Origin: Effrenium voratum
Taxonomy: Eukaryota > Sar > Dinophyceae > Suessiales > Symbiodiniaceae
Direction of reading: 5' to 3'
Assembly (NCBI GenBank): GCA_963377175.1
Contig: CAUJNA010002813.1
Coordinates: 802,228 to 866,227 of the forward strand
Length of the DNA: 64,000 bases
The position numbers were made by a program, and so were the translations under genes. The first letter of the stretch is position 1, and every line of letters begins with the position of its first letter. The notes below the pieces were generated by a model. That model searched no databases, was not told where the DNA came from, and was given only the letters and a program-made list of their open reading frames with translations. Shown in pieces: positions 1 to 14,900 of the stretch.

Positions 1-316
1 TCAGTATAGCGATTTGAATTTGAATAGGCAACCACCTCACAAGTGGTTGGTGGGCATGAATCCCCACCATGTCCACCAAAGGGTCCCCCGAGCTGGCCAT
101 ATCTGGCCAACAAAAAATAGGGTGACCGCAAAAAAGGGCAGTTGTTCTTTGGGTTTCCCTTTAAACCAAGGGTACCAAAACGCCTCCCCTAAACAAACAC
201 CAACTAGTAAAATCCTGACCCCCGCAAAAAAAAATAAAGTTAAAGTCTAAAGATCCCATAGCAGTCAAGCTCAAATTCCCACCCCCGGTCCCACATTCGC
301 CGGGGCGCCTCCGTGC

Positions 317-415
317 CTCCCAAACGTCCAGCAGGTTGGCGTCCGTGAAGAGCTGCTCCATGATGGTGTCGTCCAGCTCCGTGAGCAGCGAGGTGTCCCA
401 GATGGGGTACGCCAC
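317..415 (-). CDS. ABC transporter exon, VAYPIWDTSLLTELDDTIME
   Basis: Thirty-three codons starting VAYP. The join GTLREQ-VAYP reproduces the family's (L/S)xDQ(V/L)(I/A)YP exactly. The remainder is the acidic helical subdomain before the ABC signature. The acceptor is gggcag|GTG and the donor is a GC type, TGGGAG|gcacgg. The next exon should be left of base 1. Confidence 0.88.
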
Positions 416-3400
416 CTGCCCGCGGGAAGCGGACGGATCGGAGGCCACCGGAGGCTCGTCCCAGGGACGGGGGTCCTTTTCCTCGGCCACCGAGTTCGAG
501 TTCGCGGATTGGAGGAGCTTCCCAGGGGTGGGAGCTGTGATGAAGCCATGTTACCAGCAGATGGTCTAGGAGTTAAAGTGTTAGTTAGTATCCACCGGGT
601 AAACCCCTGTCAACCCCCACCCCACTTAACGCGACCATTTTCCAGAAGGGATGCCACCGAACTCGCGGATCGGAGTTGCAGGGCTGGGATTTGATGGGTT
701 CTTTTGTGGTTTGGTTGAAGAATTTGGAGCATGCCTGGTTTACATGGTGGCTCAATCTGCCACCATCCATTTTGCAAAAAGGACACCTATCGATGAGTTC
801 CACAGGGTTGGGATCTAGAGTCTTGGGGGGGTTTTGGGGTCAAAGCCAAACGAAATGGATGCCCAGGGGACAAAAACATTTCTTGGGGTCATAAGTTGAC
901 TTCAAAGGGATTTGCCCCCTTCACAATAAGGGCAAAGGAAACCCACCTGTTTGGGCAGTCCAAAATAGATTCCATCAAAGTTGTGCAACTGGGCCGGTGT
1001 TTTGTGGCTGCCCCCTTTGGGTGTCCAGCAAAACAACCCTTAGTTGAAATGGAATTTCCTTTTCAAGAACACATACCCAACCCTTGTGGCCTTTTTTACT
1101 TGACCCCTCTTAAATCATACGGTGATTTCTCCCATACCGAGAAGCCCCAGACACCCCGCTGGCGTCGGCGTCGGCGTCCACCTCTCCCGCCTGCTCCCGC
1201 AAGGTTCCCTGGAAAAGGTACGGCCGCTGTGCCAGGAAGAAAACGCTCAGCGGCCCCGGGCGGCAGAAGGAGGCCGCCTCTCCTGACGATCCGGCACCAG
1301 AAAAATGCGAGGCCATCGAAAGCAATGGACACTGGACAAAACGTGAAACAATAGATGTGTGCAAAAGAAATACAGCCATGCATGCAAGTAAACAAGTGAG
1401 TATCTAGGTAAGCATGTATCCATGCGTCAATGCATACCTCTCTGTTTCTGCCTGTCTGCCTCTGTTTCTGTCAACGAAAAATGTTGGTGAATCACCAATA
1501 CTGAAGCTTCAATCCAGCATGTGCTAGCACATGCTACCACATCTGTACACTAAGTCAACATGCAGGTATTGAAGAAGAAACAAGGGGGCATGTTGCCAGC
1601 AGCTCATGTATGTGTACATATATATATATAGCATAATATGCATATGTATATGTATGGGTGTGTATGCAAATGTATATGTATATGCATGTTGCGTTATGTT
1701 ACGCAATAGTGTAATGCATTGCAATGGCATCCAATGATGCAATGTAAGTGTCATGTGGTGTTTTGTAGTATGTTGCATTCTCTGAATTTTATGTACTGTA
1801 CCGTAAAGTTTTGCAGTGCATGTACTGTATGTAATGTGTGCAACGTTTGTAATGTATGTAATGTGTGTCATGTGTGTAATGTGTGCATGTAGTATAAGTA
1901 CTTTAAGGAATGCAATGTATGCAATGTGTGCACTGTATACAATGTGTCTAATGTGTGTAATGTGTGTTGTGTATGTAATGTATGCAAATGTGTGTAATGT
2001 AAGTAGTACATGTACTGTGTGTCATGTGACGTAATGCAATGCAATGCCATGTAACGTAGTGTAATGTCATGTATGCACATACATGTGCCTGTTCAAATTG
2101 ACCTTGCTTTCAATGTTAAAGGCGCGCTCATGTTTTCATCGTGTGTTCGAGAAACCCTAAGAGTCCACCAAAAGAAACCCACTGCACTTGGCCCTCCTTC
2201 CCCACTTTGCCTGGAATGGCTCGGTCGTGGACGGTCCCCTAAGAATCACATGAGGGCTGCTTGTGGCTGTGCCATCAGAACGATCCGCCTCAACGCATGG
2301 GCCGGGTATGAATGGGTATGTTTTTACATGGCGGGATTTAAAAATCAAACATCCAGTGTCAAGTGTGGTCCAACACAAAATCCCAGCCAGGTGATTTGGG
2401 TGTGTCGTTTTTCAGGGTATCCTTCTTGCGGGTGGCTTCAAAGGAAACCATTGAACTCACCTTGAGACCATCCATAGCCTTTTGGTTACCTTGACCTCAG
2501 GAAGTGAGTGGATTGGCCCAAGAAGGGTCCAACACTTTTGGCTGCCAAATCGGCCTTCCCAACTCAGAGAGTGAGTTGCGCTTTCAAACCTCTCCAAACG
2601 GTCGCCCACAACCTAAAACGGGTGCCAAAAGGCGTCCTCTCCAAAACGTGTCACCCCTTCAGCCCCCAGAAAATGCATGCCGTCCGCTTTCCCTCCATCC
2701 CGGTCTCCTTTCAGAGGGGTGCGGAAGAGAGGCCACAGCTGGCCAAGCACCCTGCGGTCTAAGGCGCTCAGACCATTTTTCCGGAAGGGGCAAGAGCAGG
2801 GGTCATGTGCCGTCTCGGACACTCCCAAGCTGAGAACAGAGAGCGGACGCCTTTGGAGGCTCATTGGCCTCATTGGGCCAACTTGGCAAAAACATGTTCA
2901 GTGTTGATGCACTTAGATGCTACACACATGGTTGTCCTTTGGTGCAAGCATTAGGCAAGGTTCCCATTGAGACAAACAACTCCAACCCATCAAGGCTGAT
3001 TCTGTGGGCGAGGTCAGACTTGCTCACGGGCGAGCTTGGCTCGCAAACCTTCGAACAGTCAATGCGCCTGGAGGCACAAAACACCAAGGTGAACCGGATT
3101 ACTCTTTGACCTCGCTGGAAGCAAGAGGCGATAACTTTTCGGGATGGCATGACATATGTACATGGATTCACAAAACGGGTCTGGGATTCAAAGGTCAGCC
3201 GAGGCCTATTTGATTTGGTCATACTGCCAGCAGGTGTTTGGAACGAATTTGCGATCATCAACTGGGGACTCGCTGTCGACTTGCGTTTTTGGACGCAAGT
3301 CGGCCAACTATGAACTGAAGGGGCATCCCTATTTCCTACCTGCAACATCTAGAGAACCTGTGCATTTCCTCTTGAATCATGGCTTTGCTCGTGCAGACTG

Positions 3401-6400
3401 CGTTCAACTAGCCGTCTGCATGAGTGGGTCTGAAGGGGTAGACTTGAATTGAGGATCCCCATTTGGCGCTGCCTTAGGATCGGGACACAGAGAAGCTGAA
3501 CCCATTTTGCCAAGCCCTTGCAATAGACTTCATAGATTTAGGGGGATCAAGCCTCTTAGAATAGTAGCTCCCCAACAGTCGTTTACCTTTTGGCCTTAAC
3601 AAAAATCAAGGGACCCCTCCGATCGGTTCAAGGGAACAATTTGGCGATAACACAGAACCAAGAGGCTGAAGAAGTCTCCTTTTGGATGTGGACCCCCTTT
3701 TTGGGTTCCTTCTCACAATTTTCCGCTCCAAAAGGCTCGGTGTGGTTGACCAATGCCACCCAGCCCCTTTCCACGAATCGGTCGGTTGCACGAAAGCTCG
3801 GCTCGGCCTCAGGAGGGAGGACTTGCCGATGCCGCTGGGGCCCATGATCAGGCAGCTCCTTGGATTCCGGACTTGCAATGGATCGGGAACCAAGGCAGCA
3901 AAAGAAGGGAGAGGAAGTAAAGAAAGCAAGCAAGGAAGCAAGGAAGCCTAGGATTGAAATCCACATGAAAGCCGAAAGTTCGACTGCTTCCTACTGTTTT
4001 GCGGCAGTATAGTCCGTCTCAAATGGAACTCTGGGTCTATCAATGCTTCTTGGCACATAGATCTATCAAACACCTAGCTTTATCAATGATGGAGATGGCT
4101 TGGTGATGGTGTTTGCGAATTGGTTTAGGGTAGTTTAGGCTTGGTTCAGTCTTTGTTCCGGATGCGAAACTCTCCGGCCCAAACACCCGACGATATCTTC
4201 GGTTAGTTTCCCTCTTACAAGCAGGCAACACGACAGCTAACTCACGGTGATCAATCGCCAGGACTTTCTGGAAAGGGGCCAAACTTCCCCATGGCTGCGC
4301 GTTTGGAATGCGAGCACACCTCCATGGCCGAGGCCCGGCCATGGTGGCAAAACACCACCAAACCATAGCCATCGGAACAGGGGGAAAAGTTCCAAAACAT
4401 GGAAAACCACTACAAAGGCACATGACCAAATCCTTTGGCAACCCAAAGGGAAGGATTAAGGGTTGCCTTTCGAACAGAACAAATGAAGAAACTGAGTGAA
4501 ACTCCATCCTTTTATTTTGTTCAAGACATTCAAAGATTCAAAACCACAAGCTTTTGGCTTGGAACTTGGAACATTGGCGCCTTGGGGTCTGGTTCTTCAA
4601 ACCAATCCCTCGGCGCCTTGCTTCCCCCGCCCAAATTTCAAGCCGAGTAGCTCCCCGGGGTCTAAGCGGAGGCTGATGTCTCTCAGAAGGCACCTGAGGT
4701 AACTTCGCCAGGGGCTCAGCTGGGATCGTCCTTTGCAGGGTACCTCTTCTGTGGATGTGTTGAAGAGAACAAGGGAAACCACCCTTTGCCGGGTTTCCGG
4801 AACACAACAAACCCGAGTCAAGTAGCAACGGATTGAGATACCTGGCGGAGTGTTTCCGAACCCCACACCCCCCACACCCCCAAAGTCAAGGGCGTCCCCT
4901 ATTCATCGAGTTCATTCATCCTGGAACCTGCTTTTTAGAACCCGTTTAGGGTCCCCTGAATGTTCCATGACATATGAAATGTCACGGCAAGCGAGTAAGC
5001 TCAATTCAACTGCTACATCCTATGAAAGGAACCTGAATGCCCCAAATCGGGCGCAGTGTAATCGCCGAAATCGATTTCATTTGCCCAAATGAAGCGGGTG
5101 TCCTGAAGCAAAGTCGCCAAAGTAGTGCGTCAAAGGCAAAAAACACCCCAAAACGTGTCCAGAAAACTGGGACACGAGAATTCAATCATGTGCCCAAAGT
5201 AGAACTCCTTACGAGGAGTATCTTCAGGAGATGGCTCAAGTCAACTTACTCCAAATGGACCTACCCGCATCCTCATATATGGGATATAGGTCGGGCTTCA
5301 TTCGGGGTAAGGACCTTTGAAAAGTCTGATGGCGTGAACCCTACACGATCCTCTGTCGAGGGGTGCGAGGCTTGTTGCGAATACTTCTCCAAACAAACTT
5401 GAGTGGTCAAAAATCAGGGGCCCTTTTTGATAGCCGCTTCAGCCGGCGCAAGGTGGCACAGTCCGTTTTCGTGGGCCCTTCTTTGACGAGCCTCTTGATT
5501 ATCCTTCACGCAGGAAGTTTTACAATGGCAAGCGCCTGCAGGTTGCCTGCTGCATGAAAAAAAAAGACGCCTGCGCTTCGCTGCACATGTCCCAACATGT
5601 AACAACACCAAAGTCATGGCCATTGGTATGGGCTTGAGCTGCGTCAACTCAACCCAACACCATGTGTTTTGCGCCTGCCAGGCCCTATCATTTGCATGGG
5701 CATTCATGTCCTCTAACCATGCTTCAGGGTGCTCCTCATTCATTAAAAAGAACAAACACCACACAAACAAGTGTCACGATCTGCGGTAGCGTCCCTTCGT
5801 GCGCGAAGTGAAGCCCGAATGAGTTTCGAAATATGGCAACCGAGCCATCGGCGAATACGGGGCTGTTCAAATCGAGGCCAATCCTGGTCCTAATCCAAAA
5901 TCCCCCAATATGGATAGGTGTCCAAATGCGGGGGACCCCACCCATAGGGTGTGTCTCAGAATATGGGGAGCCCAAAAGATGCATGGTAAACTCAAGAAAG
6001 CCTTCTGGAAACATCACCAGCCGAAGAGGCTGCCTTGCCGATGCTCGATGGCTTTTCGGGTTGGAACATTCTCTGGACAACCATCCAAAAGGGGGCTCAA
6101 CCCATTTGGAGACGAACCATTAGGAACGGCACCTGCAATGGGCACAAGACAACAATTAGCGATGTTCTGGGTTGTGATTGAAATTGAGTGCTTTCCCTTG
6201 ACCATTTTTTGTGGGAAAGCCGGAAAAGGAAACAGCCGAACTAAGTCTGAATGGGCTTCATAAATTGATCCAACTCACCGAGATCCAACTCACCGAGTGG
6301 ACATCTTGGTTGCAAGGCGGAACAACAGCGACGGGATTTTGGTCTGTGCTCGCGGAAACGGGTATAGCAAATGCCAGTAAACACAAATCACCGGGTCTTC

Positions 6401-9400
6401 CTGTTTGCTTCATAGAGGGAACCACGGGACAAGGCGAGTGCAGTCAGCAAATGTGCCAGTCGAAGCTCCTGCAGGTCCTAGTCATGGCTAAACCTTGACA
6501 TTGGTTGTCGAAAGTCCTCTGTTCAGAGTTTGATGACCAGCCCTACCACCCCGAAGTGGTGACACATGGCAGTGGTTGATTGGTGCCAAAACAAGCAAAC
6601 ACCGTGCGGTCTGCCTGCCTCATTCCATCAGGAGTGTAGATATCTACATGCCTCAGCAGCGGATCCCAGGCTCCCAACAACTGGTAAGCCATGCTCGAGC
6701 CACTCTTGAACATATGGGGATCTGTTTGTTTTGAGGGCACCTGTTTGGGAGTGAATTGAAGGAACACCAACAGGGGGAACCACAACTTGTTGGAGCCCCC
6801 CTATTTTGAGAGACTTGTGCCGTTACCCTCATGGACATGGGCAAATGAGTGAGTCCCCGTGTGAAAACATCGAGAGGCCCCCATGTCCCCAAGTTGGCCT
6901 CAAATGAACACATGGCAATCTATGTGAGAGCCAAGGCCCTTGACTAATCATGGAACCTATGTGGGGGTTAATCACAAGGTCCGTGATACATGGGTCCAAG
7001 GGTTTGGTTACAGGAAATCTACAGGAAATGGCCCCAGAACACCTGTTGTTAAAATTTTCTGTAACCCAACCCTTTGAATGGGATGATACATTGGTTGGAA
7101 ATCCACTAAAACAGATTTGATGTTTCCCACATGGGAAAAGCTTGCCTTCATGTGGGGCCGAACGGAATATTGATCAAACCTGTGTCTCCCAAAGTTAGAG
7201 CAGGAAGGACGGCCCGAAATTCGCGGAAAATGAGAGGAGCACCTCACCTCTTGAGAGAGAGAGAGAGAGGCTTCCCGGCAGGCTGCGCCTTTCAAAAAAC
7301 CGGCACTTCATGACAGAACCACTCCAGCGAGAGGTCCCGCTGAATGAAGACGTGTCAAACACAAAAAAAACTCCTCATCGACCTAGAAACCCATAGGGCT
7401 TAATGCAAACCCATGGGACCACATGCGAATGCGAGTTTGCTCGCGCCAAGTGTGCTCGTGCAAGTTTGTTTGTGAGAGTTTGCTCGTGCTGGTGTGCTCC
7501 TGCGGGTGTGCTCGCGCGACTTGGCGGGACCCTGCGCAATGCTTTCGGAAAAAGGGCACTTATGCCTGTGGGTAAAAAACACAAGTACCCAAAGTGGCAC
7601 CCTGGTAAATGGACACATGAACTAAGTTGCTGTCCTCTGAATGGATTTTGATCCATACTTATGATCAGTTGCACACAAACCCCCATTGGCCGCGGCGCTG
7701 GAATTCCACGAAGGGCGTGACACTCACCGGCACCACCTCCCCGCAGTGCAGTTGTTGCACCCGGTAGTAGGGCAGGCAGCACAGCACCTGCGGTCAAGAT
7801 TGCTCGTTTCTTTCCCCAGAAAAAGAGAAGGGCAGACAAAGGGAGTCCTCTGGTTGAGGAAAACTTAGTTCCTCTGATTGTGGGAAAGCTTCGTGAGTTC
7901 TCCTGAACCGCTCAAAGAACGGCTGCGAAACTTTGAGGCCGGCTGGCAACCATGCACCACGCGTGCATACTTGCGAGCTTTCCGGAGAATGGGGCACCCT
8001 TTAGCTACGTGCCATGGTGCTGAATTAGGGCTCCCGAAAAAACGGGAGCCAAACTACGAGTCCGGCAAAATGACTCATAAACTCCCCCTTAAGCTTCCCC
8101 TGGGAAATTTTACGAGCTATTCAGTTCTTCGGTACCCAACAGCTGCTTCTTTCCACGTCCCACATCCCGCTGGCACCGCCCAACGGCTGCGGTCGCTGCA
8201 TGGGGCCGGACGGCGCCTCCTCCTCGTCGATGAGGAAGCCATCGGCCCGGCTCAGCTGCCTCGAGCCTTTCCTGTGGGCCTCGAAGGCGATGAACGCGTC
8301 CATCACCTGACGCAGCGGCAGCTGGCGGGTGTCGCCGGGGGGCTTTGGCCGGTTTGGTTTGGGGGGAAATCACGGGGGAAAACCGCACGGCTTCCTGGCA
8401 ATTCGGCCAAATGACGACCCTGTTTTGGAGAGTTTTAGAGGGAAACCACCAACAAACGCCCCATGTTCAGTGGTATTTTGGATGTTGGACCCTTTGGACG
8501 GTTTTAGAGGAAACCACAAGGAAGAACCCATGTCTAGTGGTCCCCTATTTTTGATAGACTCCCACATGGGTGTATGGCCCACGTTCTTCCAGGTGCGGAA
8601 GCCACAAAAGCTAGGCCCTCTAGGCTTTGCATCATGGTGAAGCCCCTGGTTGCCAACAATGGCTTGCTTCAGCCACTAAGGCAGTTTGCGCGTAAACCAA
8701 CATCAGTCATCCTCTTAAGGAACCTTCATGAGTGATCTCGTTGTACCCCCTGGTGAGCTGGTTATTCTGGTTTGTGTCAAGGGAGCCTGAAACGACGAGA
8801 GGCCTCAAATCGGCTCCTTGGAACCCGCAAGTGGCACCTTTTTGGATCCTTAGGGCAAGGTTTGGATCCTGACATATGGGTGTCCTTTTTGGAGGGTACC
8901 CGTGGGGTGGTTTTAAAGGGAAACCAACAGGAACATCACAATTTGGGGGGGTCCCCTAGGAAAAGAGACACCCATATGATGCAAACCCATTCTCAACGGG
9001 TACCAAGGGACCCGCTAGGATAGTCGGGAATATGGCTATGACCTTACCATTTCCAAGGGTCCAGAGATTCATTTCCAAATTCAACCCATACTTTGTGTGT
9101 GTGGGTCACCATCTCGGTCGAGATGTGGAAATCATGCCCGAGACCTGGAAAGCATTCTCTGTCAACACATGGCTTGTCGTCCTGCAAAACAACATACAAC
9201 ACATGACATGGGGGTTCGACCGGTAAACGAGCTTCACGTGTTTTGCCACAAGGTGCGCTTTTGCGCGGGTGCGCCTTCTTGATCTGGGTGTGCCTTCGAA
9301 ATAGGAAACTCTTTGGACGGATGTGGAGGATACCAAAAGTGAAAGGAAACCAACCAACTTGAGGGGTCTCTAATTCCGAGAAACAACCATCTCTGGCATA

Positions 9401-11932
9401 GGCAACCCTGGCAGCGCCTGGGAGTGGCATCAGAACACTTGGTGTGGCGCAACAATTTCAAAAAGCCTTTGGACAACTGTGGGCTGTTTGTCGGGCCAAG
9501 CAAGCCCATAGTCAAAATTGCTTGCTCTCCCAACAGTTTCTGGATGCGAATTAACGTCCCGTGTTTTTTTTGCGGATAAACTTGGTGAGTCCCCCCCAGG
9601 ACTTTGGACCAAGCCTACGAACACGATCGAACCGAAGGAGCGGCGGAAGGCTGTATCCAGTCTGGAGGGCGCTTTGTTTGTAGAAGCTTACCCCTGAAAG
9701 AGTTTTTGGATGAGTAGCAAAACGAGTAGCAAGCAAGCAAAACACCAGGAATCTCCCAAATCCGTGAGAAGCTCAGCATCCGTCTCTTTTCCTATGGGTC
9801 TATTTCCCAATGTGCGTGCCTCAATCTTGAAGGCGAACCAACCTGAACCCCTCTTTCCAACAATCATGGAATTTTACATGGGGCTTCCCAAAAAGGAAAG
9901 CTTAGGGGAGGGGAGGGGAGGGGAGGGGGAGGGGAGGGGAGGGGAGGGGAGGGGAGGAGGGGGAGGGAGGGGAGGGAAGGGGTGGAGGGGGAGGGAGGGG
10001 AGGGAAGGGGAGGGCAGGGGAGGGAGGGGAGGGGAGGGAAGGGGAGGGCAGGGGAGGGGATCGAAGGGGAGGGGAGGATGGAGAGCATCCATCCAAAAGT
10101 GGTATTGAGAACCCTTCAGAATGCCACTTTGATGGACGTACATCTGCACATGTTGCGCTACTTCCAAAACCTAAAACAATAATAAAACTCCCTAACAGGG
10201 ATCCTTACATTATACACCTGAACATTGCCTTGTAAATGGTGGGTTCCCTTTATTTTGGTGGAAAAAGCCATGTTTCAAATGGGCAAAATGTATCCTTTAA
10301 GGAGCCCTGCCCAAGTGAGCCTGTTCTACCAGAGAGTGTTGCATAGGCAAATAAACAAATCCAGCGCAACCTCGCCTCTAGCAGCTGCACCACACGCTGC
10401 AGCATTGCTTGAGCCTGGAGAAGTTTGGAGATCAGTTGCCGGATTTTCAACTTGACCAGTTTGCTGGTGGTGTCCACTTGCTTGAGGTTCCAAGGGAAAT
10501 GGAGGGAACCCTGTAGGGTCTCATCTGTTTGACATAAATAGTTGCCAGGTTGCCAGTACTTTCAAGCCAGATCAAGGCCTTGTTGGCGTCTAGGCATGTG
10601 GTGGGCTTGCGGGGTAATTAGTGGGGTGGCCAAAATTTACGGAAGTGGGTAGTCATTTGTGGAGGGGGGTCCTAGGCTTGAGCTCAGGTTGCCGAGTGAA
10701 AGCGGTTGAGTTCGAGTTGCCACTTTCTTGTTGGTCCCGTTGGGGTTGACGTTCGAGTTGCTAAAGCACAAGTCCAGGTTGCGAAATGCTTCCGAGACGG
10801 TCACTGCATGATCAATGCTAGTCAGGAAAGGATCCAAATGGACAAAGCGGTTCCATTCGCTGCGCAAGCAATCCGGACCTCCCTTTTGACGTCTGACCGC
10901 CTTTACTAGACTTTCCGGCCTCCCAAACGTGATCGAACCATCCCTTTCGACCCAATGTCAGCTTCCCTCTAACTGCAGGATTGGTGGTTCAGGGGCGGTT
11001 CCACATTTATCCTCTACAAGAACCTGTCCAAATCCCGAAACCGCCAATCCAAACCACCAATGGGTTACCTGACAAAGGGCGGCCCCAGCTCCAAGTCTTG
11101 CCCTTCCAAACGAATCCGGAAGAGAATTTCCGCTTGATTTCCCCCAGCACACAAACTCAACCAAATACTCCCTCGGGGGGAAACTAACAAAAGCAAAGCA
11201 AACAAAATTAAATAGCAGAAGCCTAGACCAAAAACGCACCCCATTGTGTGCTCTGATTGAAGGGTTTTCACCCCATGGCACGTTTAAACCAGCGCTTCTG
11301 ATCGCGGGGTTCTGAGAACGATTCTGGGTGTGGGGGGTCTTCAACACTACCTACAACCCCTGTTGATCAAAAGGGTGTCTCAATGTTTTCTATTTTAGAG
11401 TCAAAGCTTCACTTGGGGGAACACCCCCCCCTTTCCTCAAAGGGGGTCGAACAAGGTGTGGAGGATTCCATGCTCCCCTCTTGAGGCAAGCCCCGTCTTC
11501 CTTTTGGTGTTTGACCCTTCCCAAGGTCGGGCCCCAACTTCTGATATGCCACCAAATTCCCCGTCCACCTCGCCGTGCCCGCCTTGGCGAGGTCCACCAC
11601 GCTCTTGGCCACCTCCAGGCAGCACCGGATGATGCGGATGAAGGTGAGGTTCAGCACCTATGTCTCACAGGATTCGTTCCGGTTCGGCAAGTGAAGCAAA
11701 GGAAACCTGGAGTGGTTCCCGAGGTTCCGCATGGCCTGTGTTCATGGCCAAGATGGAACTTTGGGGCCCCAGTCTTGATGAAGAGATCTGCAAACAGCAG
11801 GTGTTCAGATTGCCAACTCCAAGGCTGAGAGAAAAAGGGGGCACTCCCTTCCTGGATGAGGTCAAATCGCAAGCCGCAGAAAACCAGACACCTGGGAAAG
11901 GGGCCTAGCACACTAATAACAGGGTGTGGGTG

Positions 11933-11981
<49 letters not shown>

Positions 11982-14900
11982 AAACAAATATATACATATA
12001 TATATATATGTGTGTTCATTCATTCATGTATGTATATGTATTTGTTTATTCCTTCGGATCTCGCAATATGTTTTTAATGCGATCCGTTGTTCCCAAGGGC
12101 CATGCTGTCGAGGCATGACTCTGCCCTGAACACGGGATTTGCACCTTGCGCTTGGATTCAATTGGCACACGCCATCAATTGTCGACCGATGAGAACATGC
12201 AACAACATGGACACAGGAAGAAAGTTCTCATGCAGGAGGCTGTTTTCTTTAACAGCTTTAATACTCGGGCTGTGAAGCGCGAATTTATGAATCTAAAATG
12301 CGCCTTCCTGCGACTTCTGCAATTGAGATGCTGTTCATGTGAACTTCGCTTGCGCATGGGCCATTCCGATGTGCCCGGCACCCCATGCTGTGAATGGCCC
12401 GTCAGGATTTCAAGATGCCGAGGTCCAGTGTGAGCACTCTTCGGAACGCGGCATTGCGATAAGGCTGAGTCCAAAAAAACACCAAGGCATTGAGTGCTCA
12501 AAATCTCGTATGTTTGGCTCTTCTCTCAAAAATTGATTGTATCAACCCCCTGGTTTATGGCTGAAGTAACCAAGCATGGCTACGTGCTGATTTCATAGGC
12601 CATTGATATCCTCTTTGAGGCTCCGCCAACGGGGGCCAAGTTGCCGTGTTTCTTTTTGGGTTCCTCACGTTGTCCACGGCAATTCCTAGCCCCGCATAAA
12701 TGGGGGTTTTCACTATGGCATACAAGACCTCCCCTCCGCCCACTCCGCCCGACACCCCAGGTTCAGGACTGGATTCTGAAACCCCTGGGGTGAGGAACCT
12801 TTCTGTCCTTACATACTGCAAGGGTTTCAAGAGCCCAAAATCCTACGTCCCCCTTACGGTACCAGTAGCAGTCCTTGTTTTCAGATTGCCAATCATCCAC
12901 AAATACAATCCTGGCCTCTCAAAACAGCGAGTGAAAAGCCGGGATCAACCTTTAGACATGTGTCCAAGCCAACAAGGTCAAAGCAAAAACACATAACCTA
13001 AATCAGTTGAAACCATGAACTCCAATCTACAAACGTCAACGCCGCTGGGTCTTTCTCAAAGTAGGGAACCCAAATTGGTTGGATTGGTTAGTTTTCTTTT
13101 GGTCCCCCCCCCAAAGAAAAAGACACATACCAAGGTACGCCCCCACTAGGCCCCGGGCATAAAAGGTCGTCTCAGAATCCTGTGTCCAGTCGCCTGCATT
13201 CGACAAGCATTCATTGTGTTTCTATTGCCAGTTAGGGCACAAACCTGCCCGACAGGGCCGAGACATCAAACACCAACCTTTCAGAACCCCGATGCACTGT
13301 CTGGGCTTAAAGGTCGGAAAGTGCCCCTGTCAGATGTTGCACCTGAACCCAGTGTTCGGGAGCACGATGCACCGAGTGACATGGCAGCAACTGATCCATA
13401 TTGTCAATCAACTTGAATGGTTGGAATACCCTCAAAGATGGTGGGAGAACAACATAAATCCAAACGTGTATCGCTGAGCTAGGGTCCTGAAATAGCAAAA
13501 TCGGAGACGTGACCACCCTCTCTGGGGCACTTGCACAATCAGACTGGTTGACAGCCCAGCCAAAGCAAAAATCCTCTAGCCAGCGGGGCAAACCACCCCG
13601 ATTGAAACTCGCTAACTTTAGTCGTCACCCGCAACCACGCGTTGCATGCCCCATGCCCCAGGTTGCTCCAAAGACACCCCGAAAAATGATACGAAAGGAC
13701 ACAAGACCAGCTCTGTACCGTTGGGCCCTTGGGGTTTCATCTTCTAGGACACCTTGGGACCAGGTCAAATCACTTTCCTGGTACGCAAACAACTCCAGCG
13801 AAGGTGCCTTCATCACGGGGCCGAGCTCGTTTCGGCCCCCCCAAGGTGAGCCCGTACTGTGCAAATCCACGGACTTGCGTGTTGTTTCGGGGGACCGCCT
13901 CGGTCAAAAGAAGAGAAACCAAGCAGAACCAACCAACTCCATCTCCCTCACGGCTTCATTTTTGCCTTTCAAGACTCCAACCTCCCCGCTTGCGGCGCTT
14001 GCGGCGCTTGCGGCGCTTGCGGCGCTTGTGGCGCTTGCGGCGCTTGCGGCTTGCAAGCTGCAGGCCTCGCCTTTGCGCACAATGAAGGCAGCGATGGTCA
14101 TGGACACCGGCGCCAAGCCGAAGTAGAAGGCGAGCTGCGAAAGGTCCACCAAAAGCCTCACTGGACAGCTGGAAAGAGGCGGACAATGTGTTGGTTTGTT
14201 TTGTTTGCTTGTTTGCTAGATTTGGCGGTTTTGGCTCTTTGCGGTGCTAGTCGTCGCTGTTGTCTTAAGTTGCTTGTAGAATTTGCTCGAACCATCAGTC
14301 ATCTGGATGAAAAACATGATTCACCAACCGCAAATCTAAAGCCCTTGAGTCGTTGCTGTTTGCCTTAAGCTGATTCACCAACCGCAAATAGAACGCAGTC
14401 GGAGCATTCGTTCAGTGAGGGCCACTTGGGAAAAACCGCTGGCCATGGTGGCCTTTGGTCCCAATGCCGGTGAAACAAGTTCTCAGGCCTGTCCTTGGCT
14501 CGTATATGGGTTCAAGTTCAAAGTGCAGGGCTTGAAACAAAGAGTGTTTTTGCTTTTTTCTCTTGGCCCAAGAGAAAACCCCCAAAAAACAGTTGATAGC
14601 TGAAGATTCCACTTCCGGCTTGCGAATTGATCAACAGCGGGTGGTGTTTACCCCTCGACACCGATGTCTCAACCCTGTGGGAGCCGCGTAAAGACCGAAA
14701 GCAGAAGTAGGAGAGGCCGCCTTACGGGTGACTTCCTGCCCTTGGGTTCGTCCGCCATCGGCAAGTCAAGAAAGGAAGGCTCCCCAACATGGCCACGGCA
14801 AACCCTGAGAAAACTTGCTACGGTTGATTATTCCAAAGGGAAATTGAGTTGGAGTGTTCCTTTCCGATGTCCGGGTTCCACATTGTGAGAGACAAAAACC

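Larger units (their letters stand above)
8307..11582 (-). other. ABC intron, about 3.3 kb
   Basis: Holds the miniature element at 8873-8978, related repeat pieces at 8440-8560 and the (GGGGA)n minisatellite. No coding signal. Confidence 0.6.
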
